Assembly (NCBI GenBank): GCA_020466095.1
Contig: CM035808.1
Span: 6,658,133-6,722,132 of the forward strand
Direction: 5' to 3'
DNA: 64,000 bases
Origin: Chlorops oryzae
Lineage: Eukaryota; Arthropoda; Insecta; Diptera; Chloropidae
A program made the position numbers and the translations under genes. Every line of letters starts with the position of its first letter. Position 1 is the first letter of the stretch. Under the pieces are notes generated by a model, which had not been told where the DNA came from, made no database searches, and worked only from the letters and a program-made list of their open reading frames with translations. Positions 1-12,544 of the stretch are shown here, in pieces.

Positions 1-1795
1 TTGGATAAAAATTGACTGTTAAACCGCTTGACACTTAAGGTGCTCTTAAGTCTTCAAGCTTCCTTAACTTAAGTATACACTGTAATATTAATTAATTAAT
101 TATTAATTAATTAATATTAATTACTTTCAATGAAAGAAATACATAATGACTGAATATTTTATCAATCAGAAATGTATTAAATGCCACTTAAGTAATTCCA
201 TTTGCAGGCTTTATTAGTTTGGTGCGGATCTTCTAAAAGCAAGAACTAAGCTCTAATGGTTCAGATATATTCTCAAAATTTAGTACGCAGGCATGAAGGA
301 TTCAATGAGCCCAAAATAAAGCGGGGACCTCAGAATGGTCGTCCTTCGATCAAGACTTTGACACCATAAATACCATCGCCACACGCTCCTGGTAGGCGAG
401 TCTGAATAAAGACTTTGGCTTGAAGATGATGAGATCGTATTCCCTATAATGGGTGAATTAGAGGCCCTATGTAGGCTGAGACTCAGACTAAACTAAAAGA
501 GACCATAAATCACAGTAGCTTTATTATGGTCGCAGTGCCTCTATTTCGCAAGGAGGCGTCTTCAAATTTGGGTCAAAGGTTGGCTATGACTATCGATAAG
601 TGTTTGAGATGAGTGGGCTTTGCTAAATGGAATTTGTGCGTCAATCTCGTCGGGAATCTAGGTACATCACAATCGGTTTTGATAGATTTTAGCTTTCATG
701 GATCCTCTTGCCAGCCCTATTTTCATTTTCGAAGCACTTTTAATTAAAATAATTTCCAAAAAAGTATTAGAAGAAACTGAAAAGCTTCCTGGGAGCCAAA
801 ACAAAAAAAAATCCAAGCACTAATTAGCAAAACTGAACAATCTCCGCTGGTCATGGATATCGAGCAAAAATATTATGAAAGCAGTCACTCAAAACGGCAT
901 AAAATGCACAAAACTTTTCCAAATTCCCAATGAAACAAACTAAGCCCGTGAACAAACAAATAAAGTAGCCGAGCTTCAGTTTTTCTTTTATTCTGACTAT
1001 AATCCTCATTCACGAAATTCACGAGGAAGGCATTTTATGACGTTTGGTGCATGGCTTCTGTCCGGCCCATTTCGCGTTTCTACTTATCGTGCTCAATGAT
1101 TTCAAATTACTTTTCCCTTTGTTTCGCGATGACTATTGAAAAAAAAAAAAAAAAAAAACAATAAATTCGCCAAACAAGAAAGAGAAAGAATATTCCGAAC
1201 AGGGATACCAAGGAGCGTACCGAAGGAAAGAAGGAGTGAAGAGCTTCGTCGCGTCGAGTGGCTCTTGTGGCAATGCAGCTAAGCGTGCAGGATTTGACGT
1301 CCTTCGCTTCTTATGCTAATTAAAAAGTTTGCCATTTTAACGTGGACTTTTTACATCCAGCTGGGCAGTAGTTGCCTTGGGAGGATCTTGTAACAGCTGC
1401 GCAATTGTGAACATATTCAACTAATGAATTTGTATGAAATTTTAGCTAAATTTCATCCATTGAGATGAAGATGATTCAAAGAAGAATGGAAATGATCGGG
1501 CAATATCCAGCCATGAAGACATATAGGAAAAAGTAGAATTTTTGATTGGAATCACAATGAACAAGTTTGAGCACATTTAAAGCGTAATTTTTTAGATTTT
1601 TCTTCTGATTTTGGACTTAAATTTTGTGTCTTTTTAGGGGCAAAACGGTATTAATTGAATTAATATACTTAGGGAAGTTGTCCAGTTATGTATTTTCTTC
1701 ATTTTAATCCAAAAGCTTTTTTACAAACCATACCGACTTGGAAGCTAAGGGCCAGTAATGTCCAAAACGAGACCACAAAATTTTAGAATTTATGA
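1..1795. other. AT-rich intergenic DNA, no gene seen
   Basis: No convincing open frame or RNA gene is visible. It holds a TTAA-rich palindromic stretch at about 88-122 and a poly(A) run at 1140-1158. The somewhat more GC-balanced part at 230-740 has no recognisable coding signature. Confidence 0.6.
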
Positions 1796-1995
1796 CATTT
1801 TTGCTATTTTTAGCCATTGGATGGAGTTTTTTCGGGTCGGTTATTAGGACAAATATTTTCTTCCAATCTTAAGGCTACAACTTTGCAATAGACAAGAAAA
1901 TGAAATATTGAACAGGTTACGAGATATGTAACTGCGCAACTAAGTTCTCGGCCACACGTTTCAAAATCGATTTAAAATTGACCTGTAGCTTGTCT
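1796..1995 (-). repeat. Interspersed repeat, inverted copy of 41,567-41,757
   Basis: This stretch reads, in reverse complement and with modest divergence, like 41,567-41,757. Shared landmarks are the blocks GAGAACTAAGTTGCGCA, the TTTAAATCGAT region and the ACTCCATTGG block. The two copies lie 40 kb apart in opposite orientation, so this is a dispersed element of unknown class rather than a tandem repeat. Confidence 0.6.
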
Positions 1996-2105
1996 GACAA
2001 AACTAAATATAGGGAATTATCAAGAGTTTTTTGAGTTATTCAATGGGAATGTAAATGCAAGTTCGCCAAAAAATAGGCCTGGCATGACAGATCAGAAAAA
2101 TTATT

Positions 2106-2260
2106 CAGCCCTATTATGATTGTCGACATACTAAATAAGGAATCGAAAAGTTCTATCTTGGACAAATTTTTAATTTTCCACATACTGAAAATGAAAAATT
2201 TTAGTCGACGATAGAACTTTTTCGATTCTCTATCAGTAGTCGACAATCATAATAGGGGTG
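2106..2260. mobile_element. Foldback MITE, ~155 bp
   Basis: The two ends are inverted repeats: CA(G/C)CCCTATTATGATTGTC at the left and its complement at the right. Further inside, a second paired block (GAATCGAAAAGTTCTATC, with one extra A on the right) continues the hairpin. No clear target-site duplication was found, so the superfamily is not assigned. Confidence 0.65.
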
Positions 2261-4082
2261 ATATTTTTTTTTTGCTTTAAAGAAGAAACTCCATTGAGTT
2301 GAATAATTTTCCTAAACAAAAAAGAAATCAAAATCTAAGATAGATATGAGGCTAATGAAAGTCCTGCCTGACCGACCTTAGCGTTCTATAATCCTCTGAA
2401 AATTGTATACTTTTTTTTGCTTTTCAACGAGAAAATGGCGTTTTCCACAAAAACAAAAAATAAACTTTAAAAACTGTGATTAATGCGCTCAACTTCCTTC
2501 CGTCTCTTCTACCTGTCGATGTTATAAAATAACATTGAAAGCATTCCTCTTAATACGGCAGAAGTCTCCTTTGGATTCCTTAAAGAAGGAGTCGCCACAA
2601 AATTTGTTCACAGCACACAAATAAAGTCATATACAACAAGTATTTTATGGCTTTATGGCGCCATTTGCAAAGTTATTAAAAAATATTCCTTCTTTTTTTT
2701 TTTTTTTTTTTTTTTTTGTATGAAGAACTTTGGAAAGATCTTTGAAAAAAAAAAAAAGAGAAAGATTATGCAGCACACCTTCGACTATAAGTATGTACAT
2801 TTAGTCGTTGAGAGCGCCATTTGCATAATTATAATTGTTTACTGGAGCAAATGCGTCCGATTACAACAGCCTGTAGCCACAAATGGAGCATATTGCTGAC
2901 TGGCTGAGCTGGGCTGGTCAGTAGTGACTCGTGCGTTAGCTTCTTACCTTGCTTATTTTCCTCTCAAGGGACTCCCCGCCCCCCTTGGGCTGAGGGTACA
3001 GTTAAAAGTTGCGTTATGCATCAACATATGACTACACGTCGAATTCATCAAAAACATTCCCCCTCCCCCACCCAATTATGTGTGATAGCAACGGAACGTC
3101 ATATTGTTGTAATGCTCAGCAACGAAGTGCTCTTTATTTATGCACATAGATACTCATAGATAGAATAGTCCCCTCCCGCCTCGTCCGGATAAAGTAGATT
3201 TATGAGAAAGTTGCTGCCATACATTGCCCTCGATGATTCTATAATTAAGTCAGTCCCGTAATTACACAGTAAAGCATCGTTAGGCACGAGTCTGCTTAAG
3301 TTTGTTGCTTAATCTGGAAAATTTTTTCTTCTTTTTTTCTTTTTTCTTTTATTTTTTTTTTTTGTGAATTTTCCATATAAAATTTCCCCCAAAAAAAGAA
3401 GTCTTGACGGCATCTTGAAGTGTCTTCTGTTTGCTGTGGTGGCTGCTGGATCCGAACGACGCTCTTCGGCAATGGCTCACATAATTGAACATTAATAGCA
3501 TACATTCCGGGCGCCAATTGAAAGAAAACAGGTGGCGTTGTTAGCACTTTTTCTTAATTTCCAAAAACTACAGATTTTTGTGCTTTGTTTATAGCTTGTA
3601 AAGCTTTTTTTTTTTGGGTCTTTTTGAAATCCGCCTGTCTTTCGGGATGTGTTGAAATTAAAGTAGGTGGAAGGGAATTTTGTCATAAATTAATTTGTGA
3701 GTTCAAAAATTTGTACGAAACTTTTGTTTACAAAATAAAGTTTACTGATTTCCTAAGACTTTTCATAAGAGCTTCTTGAAAATTGTTAGTCCTATATTAT
3801 CTCTAGGGTAACACAGGCAAATTTTTCGAGAAGCAGTCCGAATGTTAGTCGGATTTACCATTTTTCCCCTGAATTAAGAATTCGATCAATGAATTAAAAC
3901 CTAATCCGAGCAAGTTCGGACTATTTACTTGTATGGCATTCCAACAGATAAAATAAAACCAATTCTCTCAATAATTTGGGCATAAAATTGAGGGCGTCTG
4001 AAAGTAATTATTTATCATCATTTTTGGTTGTCACAATTTCTTCGAATGAAGATCCTCGCGTTGTCATAAAATGTTTCTCAAA
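2261..4082. other. AT-rich intergenic DNA, no gene seen
   Basis: Contains long poly(T) and T-rich runs near 2,693-2,717 and 3,330-3,363. Short open frames on both strands are low-complexity and unsupported. No RNA gene or transposon terminus was recognised. Confidence 0.55.
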
Positions 4083-5286
4083 TTGCTTAATTGCTCACAA
4101 GACGTCAAGATCGTCAACAAAAACATAAAGTTGACAAAAAAAAAACAAATTTTGTGAGAGAATTTTTTTGTGTTTTTTTTTGAAATTTCACACAATTTTG
4201 AAGGCACTTCAATGCGGTCGTTCGCCTCCACCTCACGAAAGCCTCAATAAAACGACATGGGAGAAAGTGTGTCACTTTCAAGAAATTCGTATTTTTTCAA
4301 GCTAAAAAAAAAAACAGAAACGTCATAATAGTTTGTTGATGACACAATTAGTTTAAAACGAACGACCATCGGAGGTACGTTAAAGTCGCTTGTCATTGCC
4401 TGTCAATCACATACGAACATTTGTTGTCAAATCAAGCACTAATGGATGCGTTCGTCTTGACGATGACTAGTTGTCGCATGTCAAAAGCAGCAATGACGCC
4501 ATCAATTCATCGACTCAATCGAACGGGAGAGTTCTTTGCATTTAGTTAATATAATTTTATATAGAATAATAAAAATGGGGGACAAATTTATTGAAATGAT
4601 GACAATTTTGTGATAGTCTCGTAATTTTTATTTCATTATTTTTGTTGAAGTTTTGAGCGTTCACAAATAGTTTAAAATATCTGAAGTTCTTGTTTTATGG
4701 ATACCCAGAAAACATTAAAAGCACCGAAAGGAGTCTTGTAAGTCTTGATTGGTAGGAGCCTCATTAGGGTATTTTCTTAGGAGTCCGAAATGACTGTGTA
4801 TTGTCTAAAGGAAATTTCAGCATTTTCGCGATTAAAGTCAGAAAATATCATTTATTATTTGCTTCAATAATATTTCAGATCATTTCGTCTCATGGTTCGG
4901 ACCTTTTTTGCATTTTTCGGAATTTGCGGAGTCATTATTCGGAAATTTTTGGACTCACGACATTTTACTAGGTGTAGATTGTTGTAAAATTTCCGGAATA
5001 GTTTCGGAGTCAATTGAGTTTATATTTTCAACTTTTCGAGATATTTTCGGAGTCATTTTCGGAATATTTTGGACTCATTCGGCAATTACTAGGATAGATT
5101 ATTGTAAAATTTTCGGAATAATTTCGGAGTCAAATTTAGATAATTTTAGGGCAATTTTGAATATTTTCGAAGTTATTTTCGGAATCATTTGGGACTATTC
5201 GACACATTTCTAGGTCGTAGATTGTTGTAAGAATTTTCGGAATATTTCGGAGTAAAATTGATATTTTTGCATTTTCGGAATATTTG
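4083..5286. repeat. Direct duplication, copy 1 (~1.2 kb)
   Basis: From about 4,083 the sequence is repeated almost base for base from about 5,287 (offset about 1,205). Landmarks are the block CACTTCAATGCGGTCGTTCG at 4,206 and 5,397 and the block ATGGATGCGTTCGTCTTGAC. Copy 1 differs from copy 2 mainly by short deletions and ends with only about three degenerate units of the CGGAAT/CGGAGTCA array that follows copy 2. No transposase or terminal repeats are visible. Confidence 0.8.
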
Positions 5287-6110
5287 GCTTAATTGCTCGA
5301 CAAGTTACGTCAAGATCGTCAACAAAAACATAAAGTTGACAAAAAAAAAGAATTTTTTGTGTGTTTTTTTTTTGAAATTTCACACAATTTTGAAGGCACT
5401 TCAATGCGGTCGTTCGCCTCCACCTCACGAAAGCCTCAATAAAACGACATGGGAGAAAGTGTGTCACTTTCAAGAAATTCGTATTTTTTCAAGCTAAAAA
5501 AAAAAAAGAACAACGTCATAATAGTTTGTTGATGACACAATTAGTTTAAAACGAACGACCATCGGAGGTACGTTAAAGTCGCTTGTCATTGCCTGTCAAT
5601 CACATACGAACATTTGTTGTCAAATCAAGCACTAATGGATGCGTTCGTCTTGACGATGACTAGTTGTCGCATGTCAAAAGCAGCAATGACGCCATCAATT
5701 CCATCGACTCAATCGAACGGGAGAGTTCTTTGCATTTAGTTAATATTATTTTATATACTGATAATAAAAATGGGGGACAAATTTATTGAAATGATGACAA
5801 TTTTGTGATAGTCTCGTAATTTTTATTTCTATTTTTTTGTTGAAGTTTTGAGCGTTCACAAATAGTCTTTCGAAAAATATCTGAAGTTCTTGTTTTATGG
5901 ATACCCAGAAAACATTAAAAGCACCCCGAAAGGAGTCTTGTAAGTCTTGATTCGGAGTAGGAGCCTCATTAGGGTATTTTCTTAGGAGTCCGAAATGACT
6001 GTGTATTGTCTAAAGGGAAATTTCAGCATTTTTTCGCGATTAAAGTCAGAAGCTATCATTTTTTATTTGCTTCATATATAAGTATTTCAGACTCATTTCG
6101 TGCTCATGGT
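5287..6110. repeat. Direct duplication, copy 2
   Basis: Second copy of the 4,083-4,900 block, same orientation, highly similar, with extra short insertions relative to copy 1. It leads directly into the expanded tandem array at about 6,110-7,420, so duplication unit and array belong to one structure. Confidence 0.8.
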
Positions 6111-7420
6111 TCGGAGCCTTTTCTTGCATTTTTCGGAATTTTCGGAGTCATTATTCGGAATGTTTTTGGACTCATTCGGACACATTTTACTAGGTGTAGA
6201 TTGTTGTAAAATTTTCGGAATAGTTTCGGAGTCAAATTTTGGAGCTTTATATTTTCTAACATTTTTCGGAATATTTTCGGAGTCATTGTTCGGAATGTTT
6301 TGGGACTCAATTCGGACACATTTTACTAGGAGTAGATTGTTGTAAAATTTTCGGAATAATTTCGGAGTAAAACTTAGATTTTTTTTCTAGCAATTTTTGG
6401 AATATTTTCGGAGTTATTTTTCGGAATGTTTGGGACTCAATTCGGACACGATTTACTAGGAGTAGATTATTGTAAAATTTTCGGAATAATTTCGGAGTCA
6501 AAACTTAGAGCTTATTTTTGAATTTTCGGAATATTTTCGGAGTCATTTCGATTTTGGACATTCGACGATTTCTAGGATTATGTAAATTTTCGGAATAATT
6601 TCGGTCAAATTGGACTTAATTTGATTTTCGGATATTTTCGGAGTCATTTCGATTTGGGACTCATTCGGACACGATTTACTAGGAGTAGATTATTGTAAAA
6701 TTTTCGGAATAATTTCGGAGTCAAATTTAGGAGCTTCATATTTTCTGAATTTTTCGGAATATTTTCGGAGTCATTATTCGGGAATGTTTGGGACTCAATT
6801 CGGACACGATTTACTAGGAGTAGATTATTGTAAAATTTTCGGAATAATTTCGGAGTCAAATTTAGGAGCTTCATATTTTGTGAATTTTTCGGAATATTTT
6901 CGGAGTCATTTTCGGGATGCTTTGGGACTCAATTCCGAACACGATTTACTAGGCGTAGATTATTGTAAAATTTTCGGAATAATTTCGGAGTAAATATTTG
7001 AGGAGCTTCATATTTTTGATTTTTTCGAGCAAATATTTTCGGAATCATTTTAAATCTCGGAAGCATTTGGGACTCATATTCAGCGACACATTTGACAGAA
7101 TTTGATTATTGATAAAATTTGGATTTCCGGAAGTCAAATTTAGGAGCTTTATTTTTGAATTTTTCGGGAATTTTCTAAGTATTATGGAAATTTTGGGAGA
7201 ATTCGAGACATTATAGCTTAGTAATTTAAATTTTCATCCTATTTCGGAACATATTTGAAATTCAATTTTTTGTATTTTTCGAAAATTTCGAATATCAAAA
7301 TTATAAATCCGAACATCTAGGCGTTTCATATTTTAAAATCTTCGGAAGCAGTTTGGATTCATACCTTTCAGCGTGGCATTTTGCAAAATTTTCGGACTTA
7401 TTTGGGAATAAAATATTTCA
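6110..7420. repeat. Tandem array, ~135-bp unit
   Basis: The landmark ATTGTAAAATTTTCGG recurs at 6,203 and 6,339 (as GTTG), 6,469, 6,692, 6,827 and 6,962, giving spacings of 130-136 bp, with a degraded unit between 6,469 and 6,692. A decayed unit follows at about 7,108. Each unit also contains two or three internal copies of CGGAATATTTTCGGAGTCA-like motifs, so the unit itself grew from a shorter repeat. Open frames here are by-products of the repeat period (135 is divisible by 3) and are not genes. Confidence 0.85.
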
Positions 7421-8492
7421 ACACTCCGAAAAGGTTTACTGGGCAGTCATTTTCATTTGCAGTGATCAATAAAACATTCAATAACGTTTAAAATCAAAGC
7501 GGAAAGAATTCAGACAGGAAGCGTGATACATCAAGAATGGACAAGAAAAATTTGAATTTTTTGGGGAATGACAAAAGGATTTTATTTTCAATTTTATAAA
7601 ACGTTTCGCCGAAAAGCAAGCACTCAAAATTCCATCCAGTCAATGCCGCAAATCCATATTTAATCAAGAAAATGCTTTTCGCAATATTGATTGCCAATGG
7701 ACATGCGAGAAATGGGAATGGTCGCAAGCATGAACGGACATAGAAAAGAATCACAGACGTTACGAAACTTATGGGGAAAAAGCGACAATTATACGTCATG
7801 GTGGGAGAATTCAATGACTGTTGGATTAGCGCAACGCTTGCAAGGACATAAACCGGAAGTAATGTGTGAGAATGTAGAGCAGAAGGAAATCCAAATATTG
7901 TATATATGTGGGAGTATTCGTTACTATTCGGCAGACATTTGGGAGTAAACATTTGGCGACGTGCTGTAATGATTGATTGATGATTGCCGGCATGTGCTTC
8001 GTGGCCCCAGACATTTTCGCATCTATTTCTTTTTTCTTCTACGTATTTTCTTTTTCTAATTGCAGGGCAGAAACCACCAGAAATCGCTGATCCTAACGGA
8101 AACGGTGGCATGAGCTGCGAATGTGTCGTTGTCGTGTTCTTTGAAATGAAACGATGATTAGACATAAATTCACGCTTCGAGTGGGAAAATTTCTTGACTT
8201 TGACATCTTCGGAAACTATGAGTCATTGCAATTTAATTAAGAGTGATTTCACTCTTAAAATGAGCAAAAGAATCGAACGAACTTGATGGGAATACTAATT
8301 TCTATGAAGACGACAAGATCTTTCACAAAATTCCATTTTTTTTTTAGTATAAATTGAAAAAAATTTACAAGATTTTCCAATTATCGCAAGAAATTTCATA
8401 TTGGAGGGGCTATGGCCCTGCGCAGGCGCAAGAATAGACTTCAAAAATTCATTTCAAAGTCTTTCTTCATATTCCTACAAATCTAAGCGACT
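7421..8492. other. Intergenic, no supported gene
   Basis: A 223-codon open frame lies on the minus strand at 7,494-8,165, but it has no recognisable domain and a second frame overlaps on the other strand. Nothing else was identified. Confidence 0.5.
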
Positions 8493-9286
8493 CTAGAGCA
8501 GCTCTTCGGCGGACTGTTAGATCAATTTTGGGTGTTATAACCGGTCATAGTCTTCTAGATGCTCACTGCGATGCTGAATCTAGCAGACTTCCATGGCGTG
8601 CAGAAGGTAATCTCAACCCGGGGCACGAGAAACCGTCGAGCATACTTTCTTTCACTGCTGGGCTTTTGCTAGGACGCGACTACAACCATGGTACGTGGAA
8701 TCTAACTGTATGACGGATTACAACCTGTCTACTATCCAAAACTTTGCGAAGAGGACTGGCATGTCTCGGTAATCATGCGTCTTCAAACCTTACTCGACGA
8801 TATCCCGGTTAAGGATCACACTGGTATGGCTATGGAACCTTTGGTTCTATGCTTGGTCTCACTGACCAACCAGATTAACCTAACCAAACCTAACCTAACC
8901 TAACCAAACCTAACCAAACCTAACCAAACCAAACCAAACCTAACCAAACCTAACCAAACCTAACCAAACCTAACCAAACCTAACCAAACCTAACCAAACC
9001 TAACCAAACCAAACCTAACCAAACCTAACCAAACCTAACCAAACCTAACCAAACCTAACCAACCTAACCAAACCTAACCAAACCTAACCAAACCTAACCT
9101 AACCTAACCTAACCAAACCTAACCAAACCTAACCAAACCTAACCAAACCTAACCAAACCTAACCAAACCTAAACCTAACAACCTAACCAAACCTAACCAA
9201 ACCTAACCAAACCTAACCAAACCTAACCAAACCTAAACCTAACCAAACCTAACCAAACCTAACCAAACCTAACCTAGAGCAGCTCT
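8493..9286 (+). mobile_element. 5'-truncated non-LTR retrotransposon with telomere-like tail
   Basis: The insertion is bounded by a perfect 13-bp direct repeat CTAGAGCAGCTCT at 8,493-8,505 and 9,274-9,286, the expected target-site duplication. The body (8,506-8,874) encodes only a decayed end of a LINE ORF2 just after the RNase H domain: the ITGHSLLDAH stretch around 8,540 and a ruined Cys/His knuckle ending in LLLG near 8,670. Several expected cysteines are replaced (Trp, Ser). A short 3' UTR then runs straight into the 3' tail at 8,875-9,273. It shares this layout with the antisense fragment at 49,993-50,378. Family: insect LINE with RNase H; clade not fixed. Confidence 0.85.
8875..9273 (+). 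repeat. TAACC / TAACCAAACC tandem tail, ~400 bp
   Basis: About 40 units of a decamer TAACCAAACC mixed with the pentamer TAACC, which is the complement register of the canonical insect telomere unit TTAGG. It sits exactly between the 3' UTR of a truncated LINE and that element's downstream target-site duplication, so it is the element's 3' tail and not a telomere. Tail-length expansion by slippage would explain the 400 bp. Confidence 0.85.
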
Positions 9287-12200
9287 GGGCTGGTCTACGC
9301 GCAGTGAGAATCATGACTTCTCTACGGTCTTGGACCCCTTCTCTGAATTCGACTCGAACATAGATTTTCTCGGATTCGAACGGTTCAAACTCTTTTATTC
9401 GAGTGTCGGATGTTCGTTATACGTTATTATGTTTATTCGTGGATTTCGTGTCCGACTAGAATGGCTTTCCGAGTCGAGCTACAGATTAAGGCCCCTGCTT
9501 AAGTTTCCTAAAACCGTCTCTTACTGAACTATACCTATTGTAAGTAACTTCCTTAATCTTTCAGCGTAAGTGTACCAGTATTCTGTAACGCTTAGAATAT
9601 CATGAGGCCCACATCAGGGTGAATTCAGAACAGGTAGGACCTTTGTGAGACCAGAGGTTTGAGAAAGAAACATATAAGGACACCCAATTGAAAGTATTTT
9701 ATTGGGTTTCAACACAATTGGTTCCCGCTGTGAATTGATCACTCTATTTGAGGCTCACAATGATCTTTCACTCACTCTAAAATAATTTCTAACGACTTGT
9801 AATAAAATTTTTCATATTATTTTCCGTTTAAAGAAGCGATTGTTGCTGTGTGGTACCTTAAATTAGGAGAAAAAGAGCCTCTAAATTTTATCAAATCTAC
9901 ATGATGTATTAAAAAAAAAACCTTGACTACGTATAAATTCTTTCATCGAAGGAAAACTCACTTCCCTCGCGATTGCTCTCAAGGTGTCAGCTGTCAAACG
10001 CAGCAACACTCAACATATGACAGTCCTCTGCTACCTTACCTCTTTGACATGTAAGAAACGGAAGGCGTAAACGAGGCATTTTCCTATATTTATCAAAAAT
10101 AAGTTGTAACAAATTGAAACAAAAACAGCAACAACAACAACAACGTGTATGGAACATTAATATAAGTAGTACAATGTCTGGTTGGATGGTAGTAATGAAG
10201 CATGTCAACTTACTTTTGATTGAACGCGGCAACAGTTGTTTGATGCCGGTTGGACTGGTTAAAGTGAGCTACAAAATACTGGGACGGTCATCAGATTAAG
10301 CCACTCTACAATGTTCTAACGTTTGACATTTGCAAGGGGTTAAAAGATGGTACCGAATTATGTTTCACTTGTGACAATGACTGATTTTGATGGATTTTTT
10401 TTTTCGTTTGAGTTTAATTTCAACAAAAAACTTGATAAATTTAATGAAAAATAATTTTCATGTCCTTCAAAAAAAAAAACGCTTTAAAATATAGCGCTTA
10501 TCAAGAAGAAAAGATTTACGAGACCACAGACGACAAAACTAAAGAAACCACAAAAATAAAATAAAGGAAAAATATTCAATATAAGTAGGTTAGAAACAAC
10601 CCAAAAACATTAGAAAATAACTGTCCAACAACAGCACAGTGAGAACTTCCATGTATTGGCACCCAAAACAGCATGAGAATGAAATCAAAAGCCGAATTGT
10701 AGAAAGGTCCTTAGGTCCAAAAACAGGACACTTAAACACTTAAATGCGAACACAATTAGATGAGACGACAAGTATAGAGGATCACAAAAAGAAAAACCGA
10801 AAAAAAAACAATGACAATGACACTTGTTCTGTGTCACAAAAGGACCAGATCAAAAAGAAAATAAAGAGCAGAAGAAAAAGGACCTTTGCTTATCCGAAGA
10901 TCACAGCAACGAAGTGAGTAAAAAGTGTGGACAAAATGACTGCAAGTGACAAGAGGGCAACACTTGATGAAATTGTGAAAACATTCAAGGAAAAATAAAA
11001 GAAATTCAAGTGACAATTCAACCGTCAAAATGAAGCGTGCAGAAAGGATCAAAAAGTCAGAATTTTGTATTTTTTTTTTTTCTTCAAAAGAAAAATAAAA
11101 TTCAGAAAGAAAGAGAAAAAAAAACTCAATCCAATTTCTCGCTTCTTTCTTTTTACCTGAGTTCTTTTTTTTTTTTTTGTCAAGCCTTATGCACCACACA
11201 TTAATCTTATACTATACATGGGCATTAAGTGTCGGCGGCACTGTCTGGTCGATTCTTTCTCCACGTTTGAGCGTTGTAGAGGAAATTGATTTGCCGCAAA
11301 AGGTGTTTCCACTTCATCGTGCACATGTCGGAAAATCGTTAAATGACACAATTTTCGTGTCGCCGTCAATGTTTTTAAGCCGATTTTCTATTCGATGCAA
11401 TGCACCACAAGCAGCCACTTGTTCTGTGATTCTCTACACATGATCATACGGATTTCCCAATGATAGGCCGAGACTCTTCTTCGAGTTTTTTGGACAATGA
11501 AATCCTGAAAATTCATAATTATTTCTCTTTCCAATTCGGTCCATGGATTTAACGTATGTGGAAACCCTATAATTTTCTGCTGGGACACTAATCAGAGTTG
11601 GTTTTTTCCTTTCAGGCTTTTGTGTTCCATTGTCGGAATGTCATTGTCAGTCTGTTGCATGAAATGACATTTGATTTTTTGATGAATTTCGTATTTATAT
11701 TTGATGAGGTAAGAGGATGGGTCCGATTGTTGAGTTTTGCTGTGTATTTCATTTATTCTACTAATGACTGTCATTATCTTTGAACAATAGTGTTGCGTAC
11801 AAATATCATTTGATGATTTATATTTTCAAAAAGGCTATGTTGCTTCAGGACAATAGGATTGAGCGTGGGCTAGTTTAAAAATATCCGAAGGACATGGGAC
11901 GGTAATAATTTTAGTGGAAAATCAATTAATTTCTGACCAAAAAAATCAATCTTAAAATCGTTAAAAAGAATACAATTGAAATGCGAAATTGATTATAGTC
12001 TGAAAAGGATTTATGTTTCTTATCCTATCATATATGAAAGATATTGAAATAAGAAGCAGCATCGAGAAAAAAACCCCTAATGATTTGGAGTGTTGTTGAA
12101 ACTTTAAGGACCTATTCGAGTTTTTCGTCAAAGGTCCTCCGATCAAGCCGAAAATAATTGTGATTCATTGGAACCGGCCATCGATAGTGTGGCTTCCATT

Positions 12201-12544
12201 ATTTCCGTGGAAAAGTTTGAGGGCACAAACAGTGGAAATAGAGGAAGAAGATTTGAAGTGAAAGCTATGAGAAAATACCGCAAAATATTCCGAAATTAAT
12301 TGCTATGAAAAAAGGTTTAAAATATTTTATATTAATTTTTTTCCTTCAATTTTCGAACACATTTAGACAATTCACAAATTCTTCAACTCATCAATTTTAA
12401 ATTTATCCCGAGCTAAAATGAGTAGTATTAGAGCTAAAAACCTAAGAAGACTTTGTGAGTTGCCCCAATGAAGATGAATAAAAGATTCTTAAAACAATTT
12501 TTGATGAATAAATCAAAAATCAAAGATCTTAAGGACATTTTTCA
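9287..12544. other. AT-rich intergenic DNA, no gene seen
   Basis: Contains a short (CAA)n run at about 10,125-10,143 and many A- and T-runs. Short overlapping open frames on both strands show no domain signature. No RNA gene or terminal inverted repeat was recognised. Confidence 0.55.

Noticed and set aside
6006..6993. Several short frames on both strands rich in LFRKFYNN or GVDCCKIFG repeats
   Set aside because: Translations of the ~135-bp tandem repeat, whose period is a multiple of three.
7494..8165. 223-codon minus-strand open frame
   Set aside because: No recognisable domain, low-complexity Phe/Leu/Ser-rich stretches, and an overlapping frame on the other strand; no splice or promoter support.
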